A stretch of DNA of 64,000 bases, taken from Phytohabitans aurantiacus. Its GTDB lineage: Bacteria > Actinomycetota > Actinomycetes > Mycobacteriales > Micromonosporaceae. The notes beneath the pieces are model-generated. The model saw nothing but the letters and a program-made list of their open reading frames with translations, was not told the DNA's origin and made no database searches. The DNA is taken from NCBI RefSeq assembly GCF_027923225.1, contig NZ_BSDI01000027.1:1-64000 (forward strand). Reading direction: 5' to 3'. Shown here in pieces: positions 1 to 7,752 of the stretch. The position numbers and the translations under genes were made by a program. How positions within the stretch are numbered: the stretch's first letter is position 1; the number at the start of each line of letters is the position of its first letter.

Positions 1-1163
1 AGATGGCGGTGACGGCAGTGCCCAGGAAAGTTCAGGCCGACTTCGGGACCACGTATGTTGGTGACGAACGTATTGACCTGCCGCTGGCGGTTGATGAACC
101 AGGCGAACAGTCCCACCCGGGCTAGTGCGCGGAAAACCGGGCCCAGAAGCGCGTTCGATGCGGCCCGGGGCGCCTCCTTGCGGTGACGGGTGATGCCGGT
201 GATGGTCTTCAAGCGTTCGGACGAGTCGTCGGCGATCGGCAAACTGACCGGGATGACGCCGACCTCGTTGCCCAGCCTTGTCGCATCGGCCGTGCGGCGC
301 GCCGAGGCGGGAACCGATACGACCAGCCGGTCGACGATTTCGCCACGGTCGCGCAGCAGCGACCTCAGAGCGCCACTGACCGCAGCGAGCAGGACATCGT
401 TGACGGTCGCACCGTGCACGTGCGCGACGGTCCGGGCAGCGGCGAGGTCGACGCGGGCGATAGCCAGCATCCTGCGCTCCCCGGTCGGCTGGTTCAGCGA
501 GCATGCGGGAGCCGGAGCGGTGCCGATTGGTCGCAGTTCGGCGGCTGCTGCGTGGAGCCGCCGCAGCGTCCCGGGAAAAGCGGCGATCGCTCGCAGCCAG
601 ACTTGGGCGGCGTTGGCGAGCAGCCGCCGCCGCGACGGTGGCGGCCTGGGCGGGCGGCGATGCGGTACCGGCGCCGCGCCGTCAACCAGGCTGGTCAGGA
701 CAGCCAATCCGGCGAGGCCGTCCGCCACGACGTGGTGCATCACGACGACCAGTCCGGCCCGGCCATCCGTTAACCCGGTGACCAGCGTCATCGACCACAG
801 TGGCCGATCGGCCGGCAGGCGACGGGTCGCGGCTGCGGTGGCGACCGTGAGCAGGGCTTGCTCATCGCCCGGCGCCGGGCAGTGGACACAATGGACGTGC
901 TGGTGGATGTCGAAGCGCGGGTCGTCGACCCAGATCGGAGATCCGTAACCCAGCGCGGTACGGGCGAGGCGCTGGCGCAGGCGCGGTACGGCGTTGATTC
1001 TGCCGGTGATCGCCTTCACCACGGTGGACAGTGCCAACTCGTCTGCGGCATCCAGGATGAGGATGCCGGCGACCTGCATTGGCGCCGGCCCGACATCGCA
1101 TGCCAGCTGCATGAGATCCTGAGGGCTGAGTCGCTCCACTGTGGCCGGTTCGTCGGCGTTCAT
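1..1163 (-). CDS. tgs: WS/DGAT-family acyltransferase (triacylglycerol/wax ester synthase), 3' end cut by window
   Basis: This minus-strand frame opens at ATG 1161-1163 and has no stop before the left edge, giving about 387 residues of a protein that is usually 450-480 long. The N-terminal part has the LSPQDLMQL-like start of WS/DGAT proteins. The acyltransferase signature MHHVVADGLAG (HHxxxDG) lies near residue 140, and the late motif VNTFVTNIRGPE, equivalent to the family's NxPGP region, is also present. Such enzymes join acyl-CoA to diacylglycerol or fatty alcohol at the membrane or lipid-body surface. The gene starts 28 bases after the Usp gene and is probably co-transcribed with it. This mirrors tgs1 in the mycobacterial DosR regulon. 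After GLNF the frame turns into an unlikely arginine/histidine tail, while removing one A at 25-27 restores FLGTAVTAI, so a one-base frameshift or sequencing error is likely at the edge. Confidence 0.9.
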   Translation of the reverse strand, partial: MNADEPATVERLSPQDLMQLACDVGPAPMQVAGILILDAADELALSTVVKAITGRINAVPRLRQRLARTALGYGSPIWVDDPRFDIHQHVHCVHCPAPGDEQALLTVATAAATRRLPADRPLWSMTLVTGLTDGRAGLVVVMHHVVADGLAGLAVLTSLVDGAAPVPHRRPPRPPPSRRRLLANAAQVWLRAIAAFPGTLRRLHAAAAELRPIGTAPAPACSLNQPTGERRMLAIARVDLAAARTVAHVHGATVNDVLLAAVSGALRSLLRDRGEIVDRLVVSVPASARRTADATRLGNEVGVIPVSLPIADDSSERLKTITGITRHRKEAPRAASNALLGPVFRALARVGLFAWFINRQRQVNTFVTNIRGPEVGLNFPGHCRHRH

Positions 1164-1191
1164 GGCCAGTGCAGCCCTTCTGCCGACATCC

Positions 1192-2115
1192 TCATCCAGA
1201 GGGGGCAGCCGAAGCCCGATCCGAGCGCGCCGCAAGCGGGCGCCCGGGCGCAGCACCGGGAAGATTGCGGACCACGGCGACAGGGCAATGCGCGTGATAC
1301 AACAATTGCTGGCTCACCGAGCCCAGCAGCAACCCGCGGAAGCTTCCGCGTCCACGCGAGCCGACCACGACCAGCCGTGCACCCTGGCTGGCCTCGATCA
1401 ATGCCTTTCCGGCAGGCCCCACGACGACCTGTGCGCTGGCTTGGAGCTGGGGATACCGGTCCTGCCATCGCGACGTGACCTCGTTGAGATCGGCCTGCTG
1501 GACGGCGATCCGCTCCTGCGGGTCGACGCCGGGTGACTCCCAGCGCGCTGGTGGCTTCCAGGCCTGCACCAACCGCAGACTCGCGCCCTGCCCGGCCGCT
1601 TGCGCGATGGCGAACTCCACTGCGAGCTCGGCGCGGTCCGAGCCGTCGTAACCCACGACGATCGGGCCGCCGGCCGGTAGCCTGTCTGCTCGCACAACGA
1701 CGACCGGACAGTGGGCGTGCGCCGAGACAGCGCTGCTGATCGACCCGACCAGTAGATCGGCGAGGCCGCCCTGGCACCATTCGCTCAACACGACCAAGCG
1801 CGCCCGCCGAGACTTCTCGACCAGGACGGCGGCGGCGTCACCGCACACGACCTCGCCCGACACCGCTACTTGTGGGTGCGTCTTACCTGCCCGCGCGAGG
1901 GCGGCCGCAATCACATTCTGGGCGGCTTCCCGCACGCTGTCGTCAGGCCAGAGCGTCGGAGCCATGGTGATCGAGCCGGTGACTGTCCGCCAGACGAAGG
2001 CGTACACCAATGTCACCGGCGCATGGGTACGCGCGCCCTCCTCCAACGCCCATTGGAGGCCCGCCTCGGCGCCCGCAGACCGGTCATAGCCAATGACGAT
2101 GCCTTGTTTGGTCAT
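1192..2115 (-). CDS. Double-domain universal stress protein
   Basis: The 307-residue protein carries two Usp domains, at about residues 5-145 and 150-290. The second domain keeps the nucleotide-binding pattern GSRGRGSFRGLLLGSVSQ followed by HCPVAVVR. The first has a degenerate loop (SEWCQGGLADLLVGS), so perhaps only one domain binds ATP well. Usp proteins of this size are abundant in actinobacterial dormancy regulons (Rv1996, Rv2005c, Rv2623 type). It begins at ATG 2113-2115 and is followed 28 bases later by the WS/DGAT gene on the same strand. The divergent gap to the flavodoxin gene contains a partial DevR-like site at 2201. Confidence 0.93.
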   Translation of the reverse strand: MTKQGIVIGYDRSAGAEAGLQWALEEGARTHAPVTLVYAFVWRTVTGSITMAPTLWPDDSVREAAQNVIAAALARAGKTHPQVAVSGEVVCGDAAAVLVEKSRRARLVVLSEWCQGGLADLLVGSISSAVSAHAHCPVVVVRADRLPAGGPIVVGYDGSDRAELAVEFAIAQAAGQGASLRLVQAWKPPARWESPGVDPQERIAVQQADLNEVTSRWQDRYPQLQASAQVVVGPAGKALIEASQGARLVVVGSRGRGSFRGLLLGSVSQQLLYHAHCPVAVVRNLPGAAPGRPLAARSDRASAAPSG

Positions 2116-2200
2116 GATTGCTCCAAGGTCTCCAGATCGACACCTTCACCATGCGACCGGCGAGCGCGGTGCCGACAGGGTGCTCAGGCCCCTACCGTCG

Positions 2201-2215
2201 GGACCTTCGTCGTGC
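2201..2215. promoter_or_regulatory. Partial DevR-box-like half site
   Basis: The sequence GGGACCTTCGTCGTG keeps the left half of the motif seen throughout the window, but its right half is poor. It lies between the divergent Usp (start 2115) and flavodoxin (start 2341) genes and could serve either. It is among the weaker sites listed. Confidence 0.4.
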
Positions 2216-2340
2216 TCCGTAGGGATGTGCCCTTCCCGGGAGGCCCTTCGCATTGGCATTTGGATTCCGGACTTCTGGCCCTACAGGCTCTGCGTGACAT
2301 GGCGCAGGCTCGAACCGGGGTGGTTCCCATGAGGCAGGCG

Positions 2341-2862
2341 ATGAAAGCACTCGTGGTTTACGAGTCGATGTACGGCAACACCCATGCGGTTGCCGATGCC
2401 ATCGGAGAAGGGCTGGCCTCCCGGTACCAAGTAGAGGTTGTGCCGGTGGCTCGGGCGGCCGGTTCATCGCTGGACCAGGCCGACCTGCTGGTGGTGGGTG
2501 GCCCGACACACGCGAGCGGGATGAGTCGTGTCGGCACGCGCGAGGACGCCGTGGCCGGGGCGCACCAGCCGGGCAGCACACTCGTCATGGATCCAGACGC
2601 CGGCGGGCCAGGCCTGCGGGACTGGCTGGCCAGCCTGCCGCCGACGTTGCATGCGAGGGCAGCGGCCTTCGACACCCGCATCGACATGCCAGTTCGGCTG
2701 ACCGGGCGGGCTTCGAAGGGGATCGCAGCGGAGCTGCGCAAGCGCCACATCGAACTGATTGCCGAGCCGGAGAGCTTCTTGGTGACACCACAGATCGCCC
2801 TGGCGGCGAGCGAGACGGCGCGGGCACAGCAGTGGGGTCGTACGTTGGCTGCCGCGGCGTGA
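2341..2862 (+). CDS. Flavodoxin-domain protein
   Basis: This 173-residue protein starts MKALVVYESMYGNTH, a classical FMN phosphate-binding loop (T/S-x-x-G-N-T). It continues with VADAIGEGL, and LLVVGGPTHASGMSR provides the second flavin loop. It resembles the short stand-alone flavodoxins of actinobacteria, probably a cytoplasmic FMN electron carrier or oxidoreductase. I chose ATG 2341 because GAGGCAGG precedes it and the flavodoxin strand begins at once. An in-frame ATG at 2329 is possible. The frame is open far upstream to 1870, but that part is antisense to the Usp gene and has no domain character. Confidence 0.85.
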   Translation: MKALVVYESMYGNTHAVADAIGEGLASRYQVEVVPVARAAGSSLDQADLLVVGGPTHASGMSRVGTREDAVAGAHQPGSTLVMDPDAGGPGLRDWLASLPPTLHARAAAFDTRIDMPVRLTGRASKGIAAELRKRHIELIAEPESFLVTPQIALAASETARAQQWGRTLAAAA

Positions 2863-2868
2863 CCTCAG

Positions 2869-3345
2869 TCGAGAGCCTACAGCCGTAGGTTGTTTTTGGG
2901 CGCCGGCCAGCGCGGCAAACAGGTGCGCGTAGCGGATCAGGTGGACATCGCCGAGGAAGTGGGTTCGCACGTGACGGTGGGCGGCATCGCCCATCTGTTG
3001 GGCCAATTGCGGCTGGTCGAGCAGTGACCGTACGGCAGCGCCGAATGTGTTCAGGTCGGCAGCGTCCGATAGCAGTACCCCGGTGCCGTCGGCTATCTGG
3101 TCGCGAATTCCACCCACGGCGGAGCCGACCACAGCCCGTGCCTTCCACATGCCTTCGGCAACGGTGAGCCCGAACCCTTCGGCCAGGCTCTTCTGCGCGA
3201 TCACGGTGGCATGCCGCTGGAGGGCGTTGACCATCGCGGCGTTCTCGTCCACGTCGTGTAGGGGAAGCGTCACCAGCGCGACGCGGGCGCGAACGGCGGC
3301 CGGCGGGCTCTGCCGCCGGGCCAGGCACCCCGCGTAAACGGTGGC
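2869..3345 (-). pseudogene. Remnant of a TreT/trehalose-synthase-type glycosyltransferase (C-terminal part only)
   Basis: Read on the minus strand, this stretch encodes the C-terminal half of a family 4 glycosyltransferase of the trehalose synthase type. Recognisable pieces are LPLHDVDENAAMVNALQRHA, then QKSLAEGFGLTVAEGMWKAR, SAVGGIRDQIADGTGVLL and a closing HFLGDVHLIRYAHLFAALAG. The upstream catalytic half is missing: at about 3345 the sequence changes to an unrelated plus-strand aldolase fragment. No proper stop codon follows the conserved end before the flavodoxin gene. It is a decayed fragment. Confidence 0.8.
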
Positions 3346-3349
3346 CCTC

Positions 3350-3655
3350 TCGGGGTTCGGCGATCGCCGACAAGGGCGGCAAGAGCTCCTTCTACGCGGT
3401 CGACTACGCCGCTCGTACGGCCAGCGAGCTGGGCGCGGACATGGTGAAGGTGAACTTCCCCAACCCCGCCAAGCGTGCCGACGCCGTACGACGCCGCGTT
3501 CTCCAGCCAGGAGGCCATCAACGCGGTCGTCCGTTCCGCGAACCGCAGCCTGCTGCTCGTCTCCGGCGGTGAGAAGGCCGGCGACGAGGCGATGCTGGAG
3601 AAGGCACGGCAGTCCATGGAGGCCGGCGCGACCGGGTTGATCTTCGGACGCAACG
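3350..3655 (+). pseudogene. Remnant of a DhnA-type class I fructose-bisphosphate aldolase, frameshifted
   Basis: The plus strand from 3351 reads GSAIADKGGKSSFYAVDYAA and then ELGADMVKVNFPNPAKRAD in one frame. It continues after a shift near 3474-3490 with PYDAAFSSQEAINAVVRSA, LLLVSGGEKAGDEAMLEKA and GATGLIFGRN in another. This is the C-terminal third of an archaeal-type class I aldolase; the N-terminal part and the true end are absent. The second frame runs openly into the alcohol dehydrogenase, so automatic callers may fuse them, but the dehydrogenase has its own ribosome site and start. The remnant ends where the DevR box of the dehydrogenase promoter begins. Confidence 0.8.
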
Positions 3656-3669
3656 GGGCCGAAGGTCCC
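3656..3669. promoter_or_regulatory. DevR box upstream of alcohol dehydrogenase
   Basis: GGGCCGAAGGTCCC is an exact copy (reverse orientation) of the best-supported motif in this window, GGGACCTTCGGCCC. It sits 79 bases before the dehydrogenase start. A further half site, TTCGGCCCTG, follows at about 3684-3693. Confidence 0.75.
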
Positions 3670-3747
3670 GCCTGCGGCGTGCGATTCGGCCCTGTCCAGG
3701 TACCCGCCGGCTGCGCGAGCTTGGGATCGAGAGGTAAGGAGGCGCTC

Positions 3748-4788
3748 ATGAAGGCATTGGTGTACGGCGGCCCGGGTGAGAAATCCTGGACCCAGGTCCC
3801 CGACCCGACGATCATCGACCCGCGCGACGCCATCATCCAGGTGGACACGGTTACCATCTGCGGCACCGACCTGCATATCCTGGCCGGCGACGTTCCGGCG
3901 GTCCAGGCCGGGCGGGTGCTTGGCCACGAGGCGGTGGGCACCGTCGTCGACGTCGGCTCCGGCGTGAGCGGGGTGAGCCGCGGCGACCGGGTGCTGGCCT
4001 CATGCATCTCCGCGTGCGGAGTGTGCCGCTACTGCCGGACCGGTAGCTACGGGCAATGCCGCAGCGGCGGCGGGTGGGTGCTCGGCCACCTCGTCGACGG
4101 GGTGCAGGCGCAGTACGCCCGGCTGCCATTCGCGGATCTGTCCACGTACCGGCTGCCGGCCAACGTCACGGACGAGGCCGCGGTCATGCTGGCCGACATC
4201 CTGCCCACCTCCTACGAGGTGGGGGTACTCAACGGCCAGGTGCGCCCGGGTGACACGGTGGTCGTGGTCGGAGTCGGGCCGATCGGCCTGGCGGCGATCC
4301 TCACCGCCCGGCTGTACTCGCCCTCGCACATCATCGCGATCGACAAGGCGGAGAGCCGGCTGCAGGCCGCCAAGCACTTCGGCGCCGACGTCGCGGTGAA
4401 GCCGGACGACGACCCCATGGAGGTGATCTCGGCGCTCACGGACGGGCTCGGTGCCGACGTCGTCATGGAGGCGGTCGGCACGCCGGCGGCCTTCGAACTG
4501 TGCACCACGCTGGTACGCCCCGGTGGCCACGTGGCGAACATCGGAGTACACGGCAAGCCCGCCACACTGCACCTGGAAGACCTCTGGATCCGCAACGTCA
4601 CGATCACGACCGGCCTGGTCGACACGTACTCGACGCCCAACCTGCTCAAGATGCTAGGCGCGGGCCAGTTCGACGTCGGCCACATGATCACACACCGGTT
4701 CGGTCTCGACGAGTTCATGGCGGCGTACGACGTGTTCGCCAAGCCGGCGGAGACCGGTGCGTTGAAGGTGGTCCTGTCTCGGCAGTAG
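3748..4788 (+). CDS. Zinc-dependent alcohol dehydrogenase
   Basis: The 346-residue medium-chain dehydrogenase starts at ATG 3748 after a strong GGTAAGGAGG. The catalytic zinc ligands are Cys38 (ICGTD), His60 and Glu61 (GHEAVG). The structural zinc lobe has Cys90, Cys93, Cys96 and Cys104, and the NAD(P)-binding loop is VVGVGPIGLAA. The family oxidises or reduces short alcohols, threonine or similar polyols; the exact substrate cannot be told. A DevR box lies just upstream, so hypoxic induction and use as an aldehyde or ketone reductase for redox balance are plausible. A strong hairpin follows the stop codon. Confidence 0.92.
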   Translation: MKALVYGGPGEKSWTQVPDPTIIDPRDAIIQVDTVTICGTDLHILAGDVPAVQAGRVLGHEAVGTVVDVGSGVSGVSRGDRVLASCISACGVCRYCRTGSYGQCRSGGGWVLGHLVDGVQAQYARLPFADLSTYRLPANVTDEAAVMLADILPTSYEVGVLNGQVRPGDTVVVVGVGPIGLAAILTARLYSPSHIIAIDKAESRLQAAKHFGADVAVKPDDDPMEVISALTDGLGADVVMEAVGTPAAFELCTTLVRPGGHVANIGVHGKPATLHLEDLWIRNVTITTGLVDTYSTPNLLKMLGAGQFDVGHMITHRFGLDEFMAAYDVFAKPAETGALKVVLSRQ

Positions 4789-4806
4789 AGGTACAGGGCT
4801 GGGCTG

Positions 4807-4838
4807 GGCGGTCACGCCGCACGCGCGGCGTGACCGCC
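4807..4838 (+). terminator. Intrinsic terminator-like hairpin after alcohol dehydrogenase
   Basis: Perfect 14-base arms, GGCGGTCACGCCGC (4807-4820) and its complement (4825-4838), enclose the loop ACGC. There is no T tract, as is common in actinobacteria. It separates the dehydrogenase from the ABC exporter. Confidence 0.7.
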
Positions 4839-5057
4839 GTCGTACAGGGCATCCCTCGATCACCGATTGGGGTTATGCTGAGGCGACTTGACGCGTGTGT
4901 TCGAGGTGTGCCGGGAAGTCTGGTCGGCAGAAGGAGCACAGTGCCGCGCTGAACGCGGTCACGCCTGTCACCACATTGTTGCTTCGCATCGTGCCGTGAT
5001 GCGCGATGCCCGCTGTCTGGACCTTCTCACCTTCCCTCGCGCTCAGAGGAGTCTTAC

Positions 5058-5969
5058 GTGCACGCTGACAATGGGGCGGCGATCGAGATCGCTGGCCTGA
5101 CCAAGTCGTACGGCCGGGCCAAGGCGCTGGACGGGCTCGACCTGACCGTGACATCCGGTCAGGTGCACGGCTTCCTGGGCCCGAACGGGAGCGGCAAGAC
5201 CACGACGATCCGGGTCTTGCTGGGGCTGCTGCGTGCCGACGCCGGCGCCGTGCGGATGCTCGGCGGCGATCCATGGCGCGACGCCGTCGCCCTGCACCGG
5301 CGGCTGGCGTACGTGCCCGGTGACGTCAACCTCTGGCCAAACATCACCGGCGGCGAGGTGATCGACCTGCTCGGCCGGATGCGTGGCGGCCTGGACCGTC
5401 GCCGCCGCGACGAGTTGCTGGAGCGGTTCGACCTCGACCCTCGCAAGAAGTCACGCACCTACTCCAAGGGCAACCGGCAGAAGGTCGCCTTGGTCGCCGC
5501 GCTGGCCTCGGACGCGGAACTTCTGCTGCTGGACGAGCCGACCTCGGGCCTGGACCCGTTGATGGAGGCGCAGTTTCAGCAGTGCGTCCAGCAGGTCAAG
5601 CGGGAGGGGCGCACGGTGCTGCTGTCCAGCCACATTCTGGCCGAGGTGGAGGCGCTGTGCGACCGGGTCAGCATCATCCGGTTGGGCCGCACGGTGGAAA
5701 GCGGCACGCTCACCGAGCTTCGCCACCTGACCCGCACATCCATCGCGGTCGAGACCGCCCAACGCCTGGACGGCATGGACGGGCTGCCGGGGGTGCACGA
5801 CCTGGTCCTGGAGGATCACCACGCCCGATTCGATGTGGAGACCGCCCAACTGGACGCCGTGATGCGCCGGCTGGCGCCGCTCGGTGTGCGGAGCCTGACC
5901 AGTACGCCGCCGACGCTGGAGGAGCTGTTCCTGCGGCACTACGGCGACGAGCAGGCGGTGGCGCGATGA
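5058..5969 (+). CDS. ABC transporter ATP-binding protein (DrrA-like exporter)
   Basis: The 303-residue ATPase starts at GTG 5058 after AGAGGAG. It has Walker A GPNGSGKTT near residue 45, a signature-like YSKGNRQKV, Walker B LLLLDEPTSGLDP and the switch SSHILAEVE. The C-terminal 80 residues form the extension usual in drug/lipid ABC-2 exporters. Its stop overlaps the start of the membrane partner by four bases, so the two form one operon and probably one efflux pump. The cargo is unknown. No clear DevR box lies upstream. Confidence 0.93.
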   Translation: MHADNGAAIEIAGLTKSYGRAKALDGLDLTVTSGQVHGFLGPNGSGKTTTIRVLLGLLRADAGAVRMLGGDPWRDAVALHRRLAYVPGDVNLWPNITGGEVIDLLGRMRGGLDRRRRDELLERFDLDPRKKSRTYSKGNRQKVALVAALASDAELLLLDEPTSGLDPLMEAQFQQCVQQVKREGRTVLLSSHILAEVEALCDRVSIIRLGRTVESGTLTELRHLTRTSIAVETAQRLDGMDGLPGVHDLVLEDHHARFDVETAQLDAVMRRLAPLGVRSLTSTPPTLEELFLRHYGDEQAVAR

Positions 5970-7543
5970 ACGGTGCGGGTCACCTGCTGCGGTTCATGCT
6001 GCGCCGCGAGCGGTTCGGGCTGCCGTGGTGGCTGCTGGGCGCCACGGTGCTGGTGCTGGTGCAGTCGACGCAGAGCCAGAACCTGTACGACACGCCCGAA
6101 GATCTCGCGAAGCTGCGCGAGAGCCTAGGCGGCAACACCGCTGTCGTGGCGATGAGCGGGCCGACCCGCCTGCTGGAGAGCATCGGCGGCGAGGTGCTGT
6201 TCGAGATCTTCGCGTTCGTGTCCATTGTGGTCGCGTTGATGAACATGTTCCTGGTCGGCCGGCACACCCGCGCCGACGAGGAGTCCGGCCGCGCGGAGCT
6301 GGTGCGCTCGGCCCGGGTCGGTCGCCGCGCCACGCTCACCGCCGCCCTGACTCTGGCCGGGCTGGCGAACCTGGCCGTCGGTGTACTGGTGTTCGCGGTG
6401 ACGGTCGGGACAGGCCTTCCGGTTGCCGGATCAGTCCTGTTTGGAGCGGCGCTCGCGGGCGTCGGTTGCGTGTTCGCCGCGGCTACCGCGGTGGCGGTGC
6501 AGGTGTTCGAGAACGCCCGCGCCGCATACGGAGCGGTGGCGCTCGTCCTCGGCGCGGCATACGTGCTGCGCGCCGCCGGCGACGTCGGGGACGGCACGCT
6601 GTCCTGGCTGTCGCCTATCGGTTGGGGGCAGCGCACCTTCGCCTACGTCGACAACCGGTGGTGGCCGCTGCTGGTCATGGCAGCCGCGATCGGCGCCGCG
6701 GTCGCTGTGGCGATGGCGATGCTGGGCCGCCGCGACTTCGGTGCCGGACTGGTACGGCCGCGGCTGGGCCGGGCGACCGCGTCCGCCGCGCTGGGTTCGC
6801 CTTTGGGCCTGGCCTGGCGGCTTCAGCGGGGGTCGTTGATCGGGTGGGCAGCCGGGCTGTTCCTGCTCGGCGCCGCCTACGGCTCGATCGGCGACAGCAT
6901 CGAGCAGTATGTGGCCGACAATCCCGAGGTCGCCGAGTTCCTGCCCGGTGGCGCCGCGGACATTGTCGACGGCTACCTGGGGCTCACCGCGATGACGCTG
7001 GCCTTGATTGGTACCGCGTTCGGGGTCATCGCCGCCCTGCGGGCCCGTGGGGAGGAGACGTCCGGGCGGGCCGAGCCGGTCCTGGCCACCGCGACCAGCC
7101 GCGCGGCGTGGCTGGCCAGCCACCTGGTCGTGGCGGCCGCCGGCAGCGCGCTGGTACTTGCCGCCGCCGGGTTCGGCGAGGGACTGGCGTACGGGCTCAC
7201 GGTCTCCGACGCCGGCCAGGCGCCTCGCATGGTCGGTGTCGCACTCGGCTACCTGCCGTCCGTGCTGCTGGTGACCGCGGTCGCCGTCCTGGCCATCGGC
7301 TGGCTGCCCCGCGCCGCCACCGCGTTGGCCTGGACGATGGTCGGGTACTGCGCCGTGGTCGCGTTGTTCGCCGACTCGTTCGAGATACCCGGTTGGCTGC
7401 AGCGCGGCTCACCCTTCGCGCACACCCCGCAAGCGCCGCTGGAGGCCCTGACCGCGACGCCGCTGGTCATTCTCGCCGTCCTCGCCGCGGCGCTGGCAGC
7501 GGGCGGATACGCCGGTCTGCGGCGTCGAGACCTGGGCTACTGA
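5966..7543 (+). CDS. ABC-2 type exporter permease (polyketide-antibiotic exporter type)
   Basis: This 525-residue integral membrane protein has about twelve hydrophobic segments in two similar halves (residues 20-250 and 275-520), as in the actinobacterial exporter family often annotated as exporter of polyketide antibiotics. Each half has a cytoplasmic stretch rich in Arg/Glu (RADEESGRAELVRSARVGR; RARGEETSGRAEPVLAT), which likely contacts the ATPase. ATG 5966 overlaps the ATPase stop. A modest inverted repeat (CCGACG/CGTCGG, 7561-7579) follows and may end transcription. Confidence 0.9.
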   Translation: MNGAGHLLRFMLRRERFGLPWWLLGATVLVLVQSTQSQNLYDTPEDLAKLRESLGGNTAVVAMSGPTRLLESIGGEVLFEIFAFVSIVVALMNMFLVGRHTRADEESGRAELVRSARVGRRATLTAALTLAGLANLAVGVLVFAVTVGTGLPVAGSVLFGAALAGVGCVFAAATAVAVQVFENARAAYGAVALVLGAAYVLRAAGDVGDGTLSWLSPIGWGQRTFAYVDNRWWPLLVMAAAIGAAVAVAMAMLGRRDFGAGLVRPRLGRATASAALGSPLGLAWRLQRGSLIGWAAGLFLLGAAYGSIGDSIEQYVADNPEVAEFLPGGAADIVDGYLGLTAMTLALIGTAFGVIAALRARGEETSGRAEPVLATATSRAAWLASHLVVAAAGSALVLAAAGFGEGLAYGLTVSDAGQAPRMVGVALGYLPSVLLVTAVAVLAIGWLPRAATALAWTMVGYCAVVALFADSFEIPGWLQRGSPFAHTPQAPLEALTATPLVILAVLAAALAAGGYAGLRRRDLGY

Positions 7544-7635
7544 ATCGCTTGGATGAGACCCCGACGACAGGCCCGTCGGCCATATTTGGTCATCGTCAAC
7601 GGACCGAGCCCAGATACGGAGGCGTGTGGCGCGAG

Positions 7636-7737
7636 ATGCGCCTGGACGCGGACGACCTCTACGAGTCGGTGGAGCGCATCATCAGCGCCGCCGACTTCAT
7701 CGAGAAGACAGAAGGCGCCCAACTGCTGTTCATCTGA
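7636..7737 (+). other. Short unassigned reading frame, possibly a gene remnant
   Basis: A 33-codon frame from ATG 7636 encodes MRLDADDLYESVERIISAAD and then FIEKTEGAQLLFI before the stop. The amphipathic protein-like composition suggests the tail of a longer protein, but I do not recognise the family. No ribosome site is clear and the frame upstream is shadow of the permease. It ends 15 bases before the end of the convergent nhaA. Confidence 0.25.
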
Positions 7738-7752
7738 CCTCGACGGTCACAT

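Noticed and set aside
2464..3927. Long minus-strand frame of 487 codons
   Set aside because: Only its middle matches a glycosyltransferase. The ends are antisense to the flavodoxin and dehydrogenase genes and show no domain.
3475..4788. One long frame fusing aldolase-like residues to the alcohol dehydrogenase
   Set aside because: The dehydrogenase has its own ATG at 3748 with GGTAAGGAGG and a promoter box in between. The first part is only an aldolase remnant with its N terminus missing.
4789..5057. Possible DevR box upstream of the first ABC exporter
   Set aside because: Only an isolated GGACCTTCTC is present, without a second arm. The exporter is not counted in the regulon.
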